Of a DNA stretch of 22,117 nt, positions 1 through 17,799 are shown piece by piece. The stretch covers positions 2,593,074-2,615,190 of the forward strand of contig NW_019091375.1 of the NCBI RefSeq assembly GCF_001949145.1, written 5' to 3'. The translations under genes were made by a program, and so were the position numbers. Position 1 is the first letter of the stretch. Every line of letters begins with the position of its first letter. This stretch comes from Acanthaster planci (Eukaryota > Echinodermata > Asteroidea > Valvatida > Acanthasteridae). The notes under the pieces are model-generated. The model was not told where the DNA came from. It ran no database searches and worked only from the letters and a program-made list of their open reading frames with translations.

Positions 1-31
1 GATAAGAACCGGAGCCTCTCCGGTTCTTATC
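1..31. repeat. Perfect inverted repeat (hairpin) at window edge
   Basis: Bases 1-13 (gataagaaccgga) are the exact reverse complement of bases 19-31, with a 5-nt spacer (gcctc). The element begins at base 1, so it may continue to the left. The right arm runs into the 32-bp tandem repeat that starts at 26. It could be the end of a short foldback element or a regulatory hairpin; nothing else identifies it. Confidence 0.75.
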
Positions 32-89
32 AGAACCATACAGACTCAAAAAGAGATCTTATCAGAACCATACAGACTCAAAAAGAGAT
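26..89. repeat. 32-bp direct tandem repeat, two identical copies
   Basis: Bases 26-57 and 58-89 are identical 32-bp units, each starting cttatcagaacc and ending aaaaagagat. They abut with no spacer and share their first bases with the right arm of the hairpin at 1-31. Identity is 100%, which suggests recent duplication by slippage or an unfinished tandem array. Confidence 0.85.
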
Positions 90-2526
90 ATTGCAAGGTG
101 CTTACCGCAAGCTTTCCCTCTTAGTTTTCTAATCTCCTAACTCCAGGAAGGCTTTTATTAGGAATAAATAGGATTCCCACCCCGATGTACATGCAGCCCA
201 CTACAAATATCTCTTTGAGGAAATATTTCTATTAACGCGCCCAGAGGCGCTTTGCAGCGGACGCTGGTTTGTAATAGACAGTGCCTCGCAGATAACGTCG
301 CTGTGCATTTTCAAAAATATTGAGCTATCAGCAGCCTTACAAAGTGTCAGCGTTCAACGGGACCAAGTGGCACATGCGTATCTGTTACTTAATTGGTGAC
401 CCATGTCTTCCAAAATAGAGGAAATCGTGTCACCTAGGTAGAAGACACGAGGCCACGGGGGTCACCAAAGTTGGTCATCCTAAATGACTAAATGACCTTG
501 GAGGAAGGACACAGAAGCAGTTTCAACTGCCCAGGCTTTAACATATCCGGCCAATCATCGCTTTTTGGTATGCCTGATATGTGCATAGCCAGAGCGCAGC
601 GAAGATTTGCTACGCACCACGGGTTTCACGACCATAAGCCCCCTTTTGTACCCACGATCATCGCCATAATTTTGTCGCTGGTATTCTTCCTCCTCAAAGC
701 GTTGTTCACTGCAGTAAGGGAAGTTGAATATCCATGCCATCGTTGGTGCTTGGTGTGATCTGACAACAACATCAAATAATACTAGTACTTGCGCAGTTGC
801 TTTCATTGGGCTGTGCACCCGAAGTGCTTATGTGTATTTATTGCCCTTATCGAACGGTTTCTTCTGGACTTATTTTGGGAATAAATACTTGTTGTTTACA
901 AGATATTGTGTTTTTTTAATCATTGTTATTACGTACTTTACACAAAAAGGTATGTAGTGAAACAGTTTTTTTTGTGAAATTAACCGTCCCGTGGTGGTCA
1001 ACATGTTGTTGGCCAGTCTTAGCCAAATTCGTACAAACAATTGGAAACCTGATGTTTTGGAGTGACAAAATAAAATCATAAAAATTGCATAGATAATGGA
1101 AACTGTGAATCAAAATCTTTAAAAAATTATTCACAATGGCAGAAGTAAATCTAATGTTAGATAATGTTTCTTTCCCTTTCATAATCACACCACAGGCATT
1201 GCTAGGATATTACAGGTCCCAGTTGCACCGCTAAGCTGCAGGCAGTAATCAGGAATTTTGGAAATGTTTATTATGGTTTGTCTGACCGGGCGACAATATC
1301 ATCAAGCACATGGTTGTGCCAGGGTTGTAACTCCTATGCCCCTCCTCCTTGCTCTGACCGTAGGTCACCCATAAGAATAGGAAAATATAATTTTTAAGGA
1401 TCAAAATGCCACGTTTATCCAGCCTTGAAAGCAAATGGTGTAAAACCCTGTTTTAGGAGATATGCAGAGAAGAAAGTGAGAGTAAGGATAATTCAAAATT
1501 CGTAAAATTTCATCCGCTGTCATGATAACGACACCCCAGTTTTGAATTTCAACACGTGGGTGTGTGGGTTCGTGCCGAGTTTCATCCCAGTGGGACTGAC
1601 TGTTCTAGAAATAAAGGTATACAAAGATTTCAACCTAACAAGCATGCCAAGGGACTTCTGATGAAGTCATCTTGGAAACATTCTCCTGAACGAATTTTGA
1701 AAAAAAAAACCATTATATATTGCACAGGGATATGTTGAAACAGTGTTAAAATACGCGCATTATTTTGGGGAACTTCCGTTCCCACTCACCCAAACCTGGA
1801 TATTGCACTAGTTAATTAAATTAATGTCAAGGATGTTTTAGGGGTTGCTACAGACCAAACGCCACATGTTGTTAATATGTGCTCAATTAATAAGTGGACA
1901 GTGGCCCTTATTTGCTCCACTGGGCAAGGGAGGCATACAATATCATGTCCATAAACAAAGAGTTAACAATAAGTGATTCCTATTAAATGTTGATTTCACA
2001 TATTTGCGTACGTTTCTTAAATTTAAGATCATTTAGTAGTTTAGGAATAGTATTATTCAACAAAATGATCTTAGGGACATGTCCGAGAATCCCCTTCCCT
2101 TCTTTTTTGGCAAGTATTTGAATGTGACTGCTTAAAGTTCGTATTTCTAGTCATCACTCACATCTAAAATTCAATTCATCATTTTTCTCTTTTAAGAAAT
2201 AAAGGATAGAAGGAATACCCCCGTGCTGTGTAGCTTATCCAGATGGTGCTGAGTAAAAAAGCTTTCTGGAAACATCATATATGTTGCCCCATAATTAAAT
2301 GCATTCTCTGCTGCACTGAAATCAAATTCTGCTGAATTGATTTCATAGCAACCAGGCTGTATCAAGTGTAAGTGAATAAAAAATCGCATATTTTGATGAC
2401 ACCATCATGACATCACCGCACATCTAATAGAGCTATGGATAAAGTCTTACAAAACAAATGTCACAAATAACCTTTGTACGGAAGATGCGTGCAAAAATGT
2501 TAAATAGGTGAAATGATATAAATAAA

Positions 2527-2542
2527 AAATAAATAAATAAAT
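2527..2542. repeat. (AAAT)4 microsatellite
   Basis: Four perfect AAAT units in an A/T-rich stretch that continues imperfectly on both sides. Confidence 0.8.
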
Positions 2543-2855
2543 ATAATCATTAAATAAAATCACTTTTAACACATACGCCTATAATACGCGATTTGTTTTA
2601 TGTTTGAACCCACTTTGACCAACGGGTCTGAAATAAACTTTTAGGGTATATCACGTTACTTATGTTGACGTCATCACGTTTTCATTCTTCGGGGTTAATA
2701 TTTGCGCCAAAGTTTTTGGTTTGTGTTATTAGTAGTTTGATGAAGATGTCAACTTACCAATGGAATAGGTTCTGGATGAAAGAAAAAATGTGTAAAGTGA
2801 TTTGTCTTTGGGGAGAAAAAAAAGTCTTGTCAAAAGAAATTACCTCCACAAAAAA

Positions 2856-2875
2856 ATCCAATCCAATCCAATCCA
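2856..2875. repeat. (ATCCA)4 minisatellite
   Basis: Four perfect tandem copies of ATCCA, preceded by an A run. No function is apparent. Confidence 0.85.
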
Positions 2876-3522
2876 GGAATGGTGAATTGATGCACGGCGA
2901 AGATACGTACAGCAATCGTTATAACTCTAATAATAAAAGTATTAAGAAATCCTTGTAGTGTTGTCAAGTATATATTTTCAAAAGTGCCGTCAAGTATTAT
3001 TTCCAAAAGTGAAGTATATTTTTCAAAGTTCATTTTTTAGGAGATTTTGTTAAGTTCGTTTGCTTGATTTTTTGAAGATTGTTTTGTGAGCAATAACTCC
3101 AAACCCTACAATTTATATATCTCTAGAAAATCAACCTGGAAAAAATCTCTCGTGAAAAACAAATTTCATCCAAAATAGATCTCCTAAAAACCATTTGTTA
3201 CCAACACAGAAACAGTGTTTCCAAGCATACATCTGATTAGAACAAACTGGAGAATTTATGTATCAAACAAACGGACTGTGGAAACATTATCTTGCCCAAA
3301 TGAAGGGACTTCGAAAACATAAATTCAATTTTTAAAAATAAACTTGATGGCACTACAGGGCTTTCGTATATTGGAATTTTTCACCCTGTTTAATATTGTT
3401 TTTGTGTGGACATGTTTCTGGTCTTTTGTAAGGTATTAAATGTGCTTTACATTGTTATGATTTCGCCATGTCCATTGTCATGTCACATTCTCTTCTCCCC
3501 GATTCCAATTTTCTTTTTCTAA

Positions 3523-3636
<114 letters not shown>

Positions 3637-6475
3637 ATTCAATGTTTCAGTCAAAATGTCCTTAAGTGCCTTTGCTATCAAACTAAGTTCTAAGAATGAC
3701 AGCTTGGGTTTGAATACCAAGTACTAACATACAAAATGGAACTCAGAAAAGCGGATATGCTAATAACTTCAAACAGATCAACTGTTATTCCTTGTGCCTT
3801 TTCTAAGAATGAGCTCAAGTTTGTTGTGTTCTCGTTTGTTTATTGCCACCGTAAGATCTCCTTTGTTGCTAAAAGCAGTGATCCCTTGTGACTTATTTAA
3901 ACATAGAATCAAAGAGGAAAATGGCGATATATGTCTTGAAATTTGGAAAGTTTTGTTGAATTTTATTTAAGGTCTGTCACTTACATTGACCAAGAACACA
4001 CTTTTTTACAAGTTTGTTTACCCGTAGCCGTGAAAAAAATCAGTGATTTTTCCGTTCAATTCCTTGAACAGCGAGTTTTAATATTCATGTCGTATAGAAT
4101 GCGTATAAATTACAGTTGAGTGGTGAGTAAATCCGCAATCTAACAGGAATTGTCACGCTAAGATGGCTGGCAGATTATTTTAAATGGTTTCAACGCATTT
4201 CTCGTTGGGTGCGTTTTGACTAGACGTCTGTATTCATTCTTGATTAATTGGTCAACAAGAGATTCAATTGAAGAGCAGCTTAGATCAAACCGTTAACTAG
4301 TCTGCTAATGTAGTGGAAAAAGTGTAGTGATAACTATATCAATTATAAGACAGATATTACAAAAATCGAAGTAGGAGTCACTTATCCTTTAGAATAAGTG
4401 GCTATGAGATCTAAAAAAAAGACATTGTGTTTGTCTAAAAACCCGTTTTTCTTCAGAAAATGTAGAACTTGAACTTGTTGGAGATGAACATTCTACTTTA
4501 ATTCAATTTTTGCGTGACCAAACGAGCTGTACTATTATTTTATATTATTATTATTTTTACTGCTTAACTGCTCTTTTACAGTTCAACGACCTTATTTCAT
4601 ATGGATGGCCCACTAAATGGACTGCACTGGTCTCCCATGGATCCAAGCAGACATACAGTCAACAATCAACATCACAGATTCACAGACACAAACATTTTAA
4701 AAGATATCAAGCACGAGAAAAGATACCCACCCAAAAGCCTTGCCAGAAGCATGAATCTGCTTTTAAAAGGGCTATTTAATGTACACGTGAATGGAAAGAA
4801 AGATGAAAGTAGTAACAAATTATATCGTCAATACAATAAAGTATTCAACGGTAAGGGGTAAAGAAGCAAACAAATATAAAACATCACAAAATGTGAAAAC
4901 TGTAATTGAGCAATAATAAAAAATTGAGACTAAAAAAAACTTATAAAAAAGGATAAACCAAAAATGAAACAAATAACGACGGTATTGAGTGGAGATAAAA
5001 AATAACGAAGGTAGGCCTGCTATTCACTTGAAACATACGTACACAATTATATCATACCAACCCCCCCCAAAAAAAAAAACCTCTTAGACTATAGAAATTT
5101 CCTTTAGGTAGTTTGGAAATAGTTTTTTTGTCCTATTCAAAAATTTGTCAAGACGATTAAGGTAGGTTTTAGTTGCAGATCATATTATAACCGCCAACAT
5201 TTGGATTCAATTATGACAATTAAGAGACTTTGTCTATGGGAAGCATTTTTTATTCTCTCGGCAACTGACACGTTTGTTAATGGAAGAAAAAATGATTCTT
5301 TGGTAATCTGACCATCTTAGCTGCCAATTGGTTAAAATAAAACGTATTCGATGAGTGCGCTGTTTTGAGAGATGTTGATTTCTTAAGGCGTTTGCTTAAC
5401 GAGTGGCATATATTTATTCCAGAAATCGGGGGGGGGTGACTTTGCCTGCCATGGAATTTCTAAACATCCTATGGCACTATAAAGAGGCGACATAAAATGT
5501 ATTTATGTATTACATTCCTGCAGAAGCTTACATCAGAACGGCATTTTTGTGGCTTTTTGGTAACTGTTACCTTGTTTTCAGTGGTATGAATGTATTTTGG
5601 TCGCTGCAAAGTCTAAAAATTCCTCACAATCCGTCTCAGTTTTCCTCACGAAGAAAAAGGGGGATTAAGTAGCCCAAACCCCTAAATGTGGGGCTGATAC
5701 ATATATCCATCCCCTGCAACGTGCTGAACATTTTAGGAGTTCTGTAATTATCTTAATTTTCTCTTTGTTTGGCGGTATTGGGAGCAAGTCTGTTTGATTT
5801 CAGCCAGTTGGTTGAGCCTTACACGTCTGAGTGGAGGATTTTATTTATTTGATTTAAATTAAAACGGACATAAGCGGACGTCTTTCCCGCGGCATAACGT
5901 ATTTTTACCATATTTGGTAAGGGGGACTGCTGAGACTGCCACACCGGTACTCTGCGTCAAATGCGCATACTTGCGCGCCTCATGGCGCGCCTCTGTGGTG
6001 AGTACCAAAAAAACTACGCCCTCTTTTGTTCCGCTCGGAGCGGATTGTAGGAGATGTTCTCAATTTGGGGACATTGAAACACTATATCTGTTGGCATGTG
6101 CTACTCTCTTCACTCTGACCATGACGGAGACCTGCGAGTTACTGAACTTCTGTTCCTGCACCCAGCTACGCTCGTGGAACACGAGTCTGCTCTTATCACA
6201 GTTTCTGCTGTGATCGTCACTGCTGTTTGTATAAAACGAGTGCCACTTGCCCCCTCGGGTGTACAAACACCATGAACCCCTACACCGCAGGCAACAACTG
6301 TTAACTGCTATACACAGTTTGTTAAATCTCATGCATTTGAAGTTGTAGAATCTAGAGAAAAACTGAGTGAAGATGCCACGTGCAAACAGAGCAAAGAAAG
6401 CTCTTGGAATTCCAGTGGTCATTGGAATTGAAAAGAAAAGTTGTTTTCTCATCAATTACTCCAAGCGTTAGTTAT
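3637..6475. other. Intergenic / 3' flank of the upstream paralogue
   Basis: No exon could be recognised on either strand. A candidate polyadenylation signal AATAAA lies at 4835-4840, 1.2 kb past the upstream stop. Homopolymer runs (C8 then A11 at 5061-5079) and a G run near 5428-5436 occur. A CpG-richer patch spans about 5880-6060, with two GCGCGCCTC copies around 5973-5993 and a 7-bp hairpin (tccgctc/gagcgga) at 6030-6044. Open frames in this patch match nothing I know. Confidence 0.4.
4835..4840 (+). terminator. Candidate polyadenylation signal AATAAA
   Basis: Exact AATAAA on the strand of the upstream PTGR1-like exon, about 1.2 kb after its stop. AATAAA is frequent in AT-rich DNA, so this is only a candidate. 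Confidence 0.25.
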
Positions 6476-6726
6476 ATACTTGCCAGTGTTGTAGTCGAGG
6501 CCATCGCAAGACCGGATACAAGACCACACACAAGGCTATGGACAAGACTATGTGCAAGCCCCGTCACTGGTAACAGTGAGAACAATGACAAGGAATGCTT
6601 TTGTTTCAGTTCAGTGGAATAGCTTGTGACTTGTATTCAGACTAGAGGTCTTGTGTTGGTCTTGTGCTGGTCATTTTTGGTCTTGTGAAGGTCTTATTTG
6701 GCCTTGACTACAACACTGATACTTGC
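6476..6726. mobile_element. hAT-type non-autonomous MITE with 8-bp target-site duplication
   Basis: The element proper spans 6484-6718 (235 bp). Its 19-bp terminal inverted repeats are cagtgttgtagtcgaggcc at 6484-6502 and its complement at 6700-6718, with one mismatch. It is flanked on both sides by the same 8 bases, atacttgc, at 6476-6483 and 6719-6726. The CAGTG start and an 8-bp duplication are hallmarks of hAT transposons. The inside has no coding frame; the left half is rich in CAAGACC and the right half in its complement GGTCTTG, so the whole element folds on itself. An active hAT transposase elsewhere in the genome is presumed to have moved it. Confidence 0.9.
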
Positions 6727-8082
6727 ACATGCGATCCTCACACGGTCGGTGAGTGCCTATGCCATAGGGTTCGGAGTTAAACCTTCCTAAGAATGCATGG
6801 AAACTGTTCAGACAGAAAAAAGTACCAAAATGAAACGATACAAAAGTCAACCCGCAGAATTAATACAAAAAAACACGTCAGCCGTGACGAAAAGCACCAC
6901 TTACACAGGGCTATAAAATATGTGGAAGGGACAAAGGACACGACGGGCCAACTCTAAGTAAGAAAGGTGGTATGCAGGCATTTCTCAAGTAACTGAAACC
7001 GTCATACTTTGTCATATGGAGCAATGAAATCTGGGGCAAATTTTAATTCTTGCTACGGTTAAATACTTAAATGAAGGACATGACAGTTTAGATTCCAATG
7101 CACACTAAATGACGTGATGTTTGATGTCAAAAAAGAAAAAAGCAGCATTATAATGGCCTTAAGACTAAAATGTTCTTTCGCTCACGTCCTTATTTTTTTT
7201 GGTTTGTTTTTTTTTGTTTTTTCTTGGGGTGCTTTTTTGGTTTCTTTTTTGTTTCTATTTTTGTTTTTGTTTTGTTTTTTTGCTTCTGCGAGACAAACGT
7301 GGTCACAAAATTACGGTGTATTTTCTTTGCTAATATTCTCACTAAACACACCGGTGAATGAACGTGTTTCTATTTGAAGTATCTTATTTGCAGTATCTCG
7401 AGAAAGGTACTAAGATTTGTATCTAGTCTTTATCTATAGGCAGTTTATTTCGTCTTTTTGGGTAAGTTGGAGAGAGGCTGTTAAAATTTGATTAAATATG
7501 GTCTTATCTTCACAAAAGTTATCTTTGATTCTTGGATTTAAAGGTCGCAAAAAACACGACTGGGTTGGGATCAATGGTGTGTGATCGTGTCTTGAGAACC
7601 ATTCGTACGTACACTTCAACGTGCTTTTGCAAGACCCATCACCTCTTTTTCGATAAAGACCTATAACTGTGCCCGATATTTGTCCAGTTTCTATGAGAGC
7701 TTATTGACAAGTCACTCGATGCCTGATCCATCACCTGGCAGCAAAACTGTCTTGATACCGACATCACTGGCATTAATTTTGTCGAGTTGTCAGAGGATCA
7801 CGACTCCTGATGTACATTATATGCGCAAATAGAGTCCCTGCACTGGTCCAATCCAGCCATATTTCCCACAGTCCTGCCTATTGAAGTTTTGAATATCTTC
7901 CACAAATTACCGTACAAAATTCTTATGATGACGACAGTTTCCCCCAAACAGTCAACTAATAGACCATCATCCCCCACGACAGTGGATGTTTTGTCGTTGC
8001 CGGCAAATTTAGTTAAATTTTATTTAGCCGGCTGCAAGTAGATATGCTATTGTAAGCTAAAAACGTACCACTTGATCTATTA
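6727..8082. other. Intergenic, with a T/G low-complexity tract
   Basis: No gene was recognised. A T-rich tract with interspersed G (7191-7281) generates spurious Phe-rich open frames. On the minus strand from about 8012 down to 7620 there are open segments with stops between them that look weakly protein-like (for example IKTVLLPGDGSGIE around 7710-7750), but no family could be assigned with confidence. Confidence 0.4.
7191..7281. repeat. Poly-T/G low-complexity tract
   Basis: About 90 bases of T runs broken by single or double G and C. It could be an expanded, decayed poly-A tail of a minus-strand retroelement, but no element body is recognisable next to it. Confidence 0.7.
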
Positions 8083-8175
8083 GGGTCTGTGGTGTAGTGG
8101 ATAGGGAGGTCACTTTATACGCTCGCTGCTGGGGTCGATTCCCAGCTATTGTCCATTTCTGTACCCCCCCGAAAT
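8083..8175 (+). mobile_element. tRNA-derived SINE head (or degenerate tRNA)
   Basis: An A-box-like tggtgtagtgg lies at 8090-8100 and a B-box-like gggtcgattcc (consensus GGTTCGANTCC) at 8132-8142, 42 bases apart, the geometry of an internal RNA polymerase III promoter. The B box sits in a small stem (gctggg/cccagc) like a T arm. The acceptor arm does not close cleanly and no convincing anticodon stem is visible, so a functional tRNA is unlikely. A C7 run and T/A-rich tail-like sequence follow. The end is approximate. Confidence 0.55.
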
Positions 8176-8827
8176 AAGAATTTTCTTCTGTTGTATTTTT
8201 TTTTAATTGACTGCAACTTTTAATTTCAGAATTTACTTTTCCTTCTTCAAAGTACTGGCTCTGTATGGTTTTCAGGAAAAAGTCCGAAATTGTTAAACGG
8301 TCAAATACCCACTTTGTGGATGGGAAGTCACAAAGACTATGTTGGCGCAGAACCAGACTATGATATGTCACGGTACGAAATTTTTTCAAATTAAAAATGT
8401 GTAATAATAGGTTCCTTTACATGTACATGGCATATTGTTTACATAAATCTGTCGTCTACGGTTAAATATAAACTGCGCCTACAAAATTCTGTAGCAAACA
8501 GGAAAGTACCAGGCATTCTCGACGCTCGAGTTTTTAGCTGAAATGCTGGTCAGGTACAGATTTATGATACCAGTACATTTTACAATACCATATCCGCTGT
8601 GTGTGTTGGCTTGTGTAAAGTTAACGATGAGATAAATGTCAAATAATGTAAAAGTGCCGTATTTAGAGTTCATTCTGAGTGTTTTGTCTAGTCCAGAGCA
8701 CCGGAATATGGTTACACAGTATATACTACATACCGGTAGATTTGTCTGGAAAATTTGGTTCCGAACAAAGGCCACGATGTATCAACAGTTGTGCGCATGC
8801 TCTGACATTCCTAACGATTCGGGGCCA

Positions 8828-8920
8828 TTTTTTTTTTTTTTTGTTCCACACGAGTCTGGATCTCGATCAGTGATCCTATCGCCGGTTCGCTCTATCCATT
8901 AGGTCGGTTTTGGTGACAGT
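8828..8920 (-). mobile_element. tRNA-derived SINE-like sequence with A tail, reverse orientation
   Basis: Read on the minus strand, this contains a tRNA-like A-box region (acctaatggatagagcg, about 8894-8910), then a B-box-like gatcgagatcc (about 8857-8867), and ends in a 15-base A tail (T run at 8828-8842 on the plus strand). The A-box region resembles arginine-type tRNAs, by eye only. The order internal promoter then poly-A is that of a retroposed tRNA-like SINE. It is short, so it may be a truncated copy or a tRNA retropseudogene. Confidence 0.45.
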
Positions 8921-8944
8921 GAACCAACAACGGATCACTGATCG
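8864..8944. repeat. 13-bp inverted repeat, possible head-to-head SINE pair
   Basis: The sequence cgatcagtgatcc at 8864-8876 is exactly complementary to 8932-8944, with a 55-base spacer. Matching continues imperfectly outward (ggatct / agatcc). The right arm looks like the B-box end of a second SINE copy in the opposite direction, so this may be two SINE fragments inserted head to head. Confidence 0.6.
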
Positions 8945-9141
8945 TGACCCAGATCCGGGAGAAGCAAACTGGCACTAGATTCCTTTTACCGTCAACGTAG
9001 CCCTATTCTACTGACAACACAAAAAAGACCAGTCCGAGTGCTGAGCACCTTCCCTATCTCGCGGAGAAGACTTACTTTCTCTCCCAATTTGGTCGAGCAG
9101 TTAATTTCATGCGTAATGTAATTACATCATCCGGATATTGG

Positions 9142-9152
9142 CCAATATAAAA
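9142..9152 (+). promoter_or_regulatory. CCAAT/TATA-like pair
   Basis: CCAAT (9142-9146) directly overlaps TATAAAA (9146-9152), about 720 bases before the PTGR1 start codon. It is a possible core promoter if an untranslated first exon exists. Such motifs arise easily in AT-rich DNA. Confidence 0.2.
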
Positions 9153-9281
9153 AGTAATTCTACTCCCATCTATCTTAACTATGTTAACTATTCCCACACA
9201 TGCGAGAAGAAGGCGCAAGGGAAAGCTGATGTGTCTTTCACCTTTCGTTAGATAATTGTACAGAATAGACTGATTGTGCCC

Positions 9282-9296
9282 GCTGAGTCACGTGAC
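9282..9296 (-). promoter_or_regulatory. Composite ARE + E-box/CLEAR-type motif, left arm
   Basis: Read on the minus strand this is GTCACGTGACTCAGC. It contains the 10-bp palindrome GTCACGTGAC (9287-9296), identical to the published CLEAR/TFEB-type E-box consensus, overlapped by TGACTCAGC (9282-9290), a match to the antioxidant response element core TGACnnnGC bound by CNC-bZIP/small Maf factors. Binding is inferred from motif match only. Confidence 0.4.
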
Positions 9297-9495
9297 CCAT
9301 AATGGGTATCAAATATCACCAAACATGGCGTCCTCCCATAGCACAGAATGTCACTTGTGCCATATACCAAAAATAAAGCAGACAGTCGTTATGGTGCTCG
9401 TACTTCAGATGTCCTGAGGACTTATTTTTGTAAGCAACACTTACGACACACTTTGGAAGGACGCCATGTCTACTGATGTATGATACCCACCATAG

Positions 9496-9510
9496 GTCAC
9501 GTGACTTAGC
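9496..9510 (+). promoter_or_regulatory. Composite E-box/CLEAR-type + ARE motif, right arm
   Basis: GTCACGTGACTTAGC on the plus strand: the palindromic E-box at 9496-9505 overlapped by TGACTTAGC (9502-9510), again fitting TGACnnnGC. It differs from the left-arm copy by one base. It lies 360 bases before the start codon of the PTGR1-like gene. Confidence 0.4.
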
Positions 9511-9686
9511 TAGCACAATCAGTCTGTTGGGTGAACACTTCCACAAGCTGACAGATGAATGTTGGCAAACCATCATGGGACAGTTATGCGTGCAAGTGTT
9601 GAGCACTGAAATAAATGACGCGAAGAGGCGGGATTTGAGGTTTTCGTAAACGCCCAGCATGATGCGTAGCCTGTCACTTGAATGAA

Positions 9687-9869
9687 TAAATGTTGATTCG
9701 TGCCCCGAGACAGAAAGGCACTCGCGGCCCTGCCCTCGCATTGGTCTTTGGTGTGTTGAATGTAAGCACCCGGAGTGCCGCCCGTGCCATTACTGAAGGC
9801 AACCGTCGACGAGGTGAGCTGCTGCCTTGTTTCTTTGAGCAGGTCACGTTCTTTAAATCATCCAGCAAG
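9687..9869 (+). promoter_or_regulatory. Probable 5' region of the PTGR1-like gene
   Basis: This GC-richer stretch with several CpGs directly precedes the start codon. It contains a good acceptor-like site (polypyrimidine then cag at 9840-9842), so the first coding exon may begin at 9843 after an upstream untranslated exon. A donor-like gag/gtgagc at 9814 is too close to that acceptor to form an intron with it. The coding frame happens to stay open upstream to 9690, but family homology begins only at 9870. Confidence 0.4.
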
Positions 9870-17316
<7,447 letters not shown>

Positions 17317-17595
17317 TTTTTTGTCGTTCAAGTTCGTGGCTCGACTATAAAACATATGTAGGCCCTACTAGTCTACAGATTTTCACTTAAAACTTGAAAT
17401 GATTTAGTTTTGCTCAAGGTGTCCGTGACTGCAATATGTAATATTCTCTTTGATTAGTTTCTGCATGTAACGCACATTTAAAAAAATCTCTTGAACATGC
17501 AGCAGCCCTGGTGGTGTATTTAGTACCATTGAACTGTATAACAGCGGAAGTGTTGTAACCAATTATCGAAAAACTGGGGTCACATTGTTCCCAGA

Positions 17596-17601
17596 AATAA
17601 A
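17596..17601 (+). terminator. Polyadenylation signal AATAAA for the PTGR1-like gene
   Basis: First AATAAA after the stop codon, implying a 3' untranslated region of roughly 300 bases. A second AATAAA lies at 17879-17884, inside or beside the LINE remnant. Confidence 0.5.
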
Positions 17602-17799
17602 GCCAAGAATATTCGTTTTCTGAAACCAAGAGGATTAAGTTATAGGCCTACGGGTTATCTATCCTATCACGTCATTTGTCCAGCCAAAACTCAACTTACA
17701 AATGGGTCAGTATCAGAGACACGTTCATTGGAGACAAATACTCTGATCCCCATTAGGAACATTAATCCCTTTCAAAAGAGCATTGGTTCAAATTATGGA

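Larger units (their letters stand above)
9267..9525. repeat. 259-bp foldback element with 68-bp imperfect arms
   Basis: Arm 9267-9334 and arm 9458-9525 are reverse complements at 57 of 68 positions (about 84%) with no gaps. The outermost 13 bases (agactgattgtgc) and the innermost catggcgtcct match perfectly. The 123-base centre also pairs in part. No target-site duplication is obvious at the arm ends, so it is either an old MITE/foldback transposon whose true ends are blurred or a non-transposon palindrome. It ends 344 bases before the PTGR1 start codon. Both arms carry a composite regulatory-type motif, listed separately. Confidence 0.8.

Noticed and set aside
492-958. Overlapping open frames on both strands near the left end
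   Set aside because: No domain, no splice signals in frame, and overlapping frames on opposite strands; typical chance frames in non-coding DNA.
2666-2673. Perfect CRE palindrome TGACGTCA
   Set aside because: An isolated 8-bp match in a probable intron, far from any recognised start; expected by chance often enough that no role is claimed.
4510-4861. Two plus-strand open frames (about 86-89 codons)
   Set aside because: The start is low-complexity, the frames overlap each other, and no family resemblance or coding context was found.
6060-6455. 131-codon minus-strand open frame
   Set aside because: One of the longer frames in the window, but no recognisable motif, no supporting splice sites, and it overlaps an unrelated plus frame; length alone is not enough.
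7114-7377. Phe-rich hydrophobic open frames resembling membrane segments
   Set aside because: Produced by the T/G low-complexity tract at 7191-7281.
9316-9741. 141-codon minus-strand open frame, briefly considered as a THAP-type zinc finger
   Set aside because: It crosses the foldback repeat, so it reads the inverted arms; the Cys spacing and other THAP landmarks do not fit.
9690-9869. In-frame upstream extension of PTGR1-like exon 1
   Set aside because: The frame is open, but the peptide has no family similarity, and a strong acceptor-like site at 9841-9842 lies between; the family N-terminus starts at 9870.
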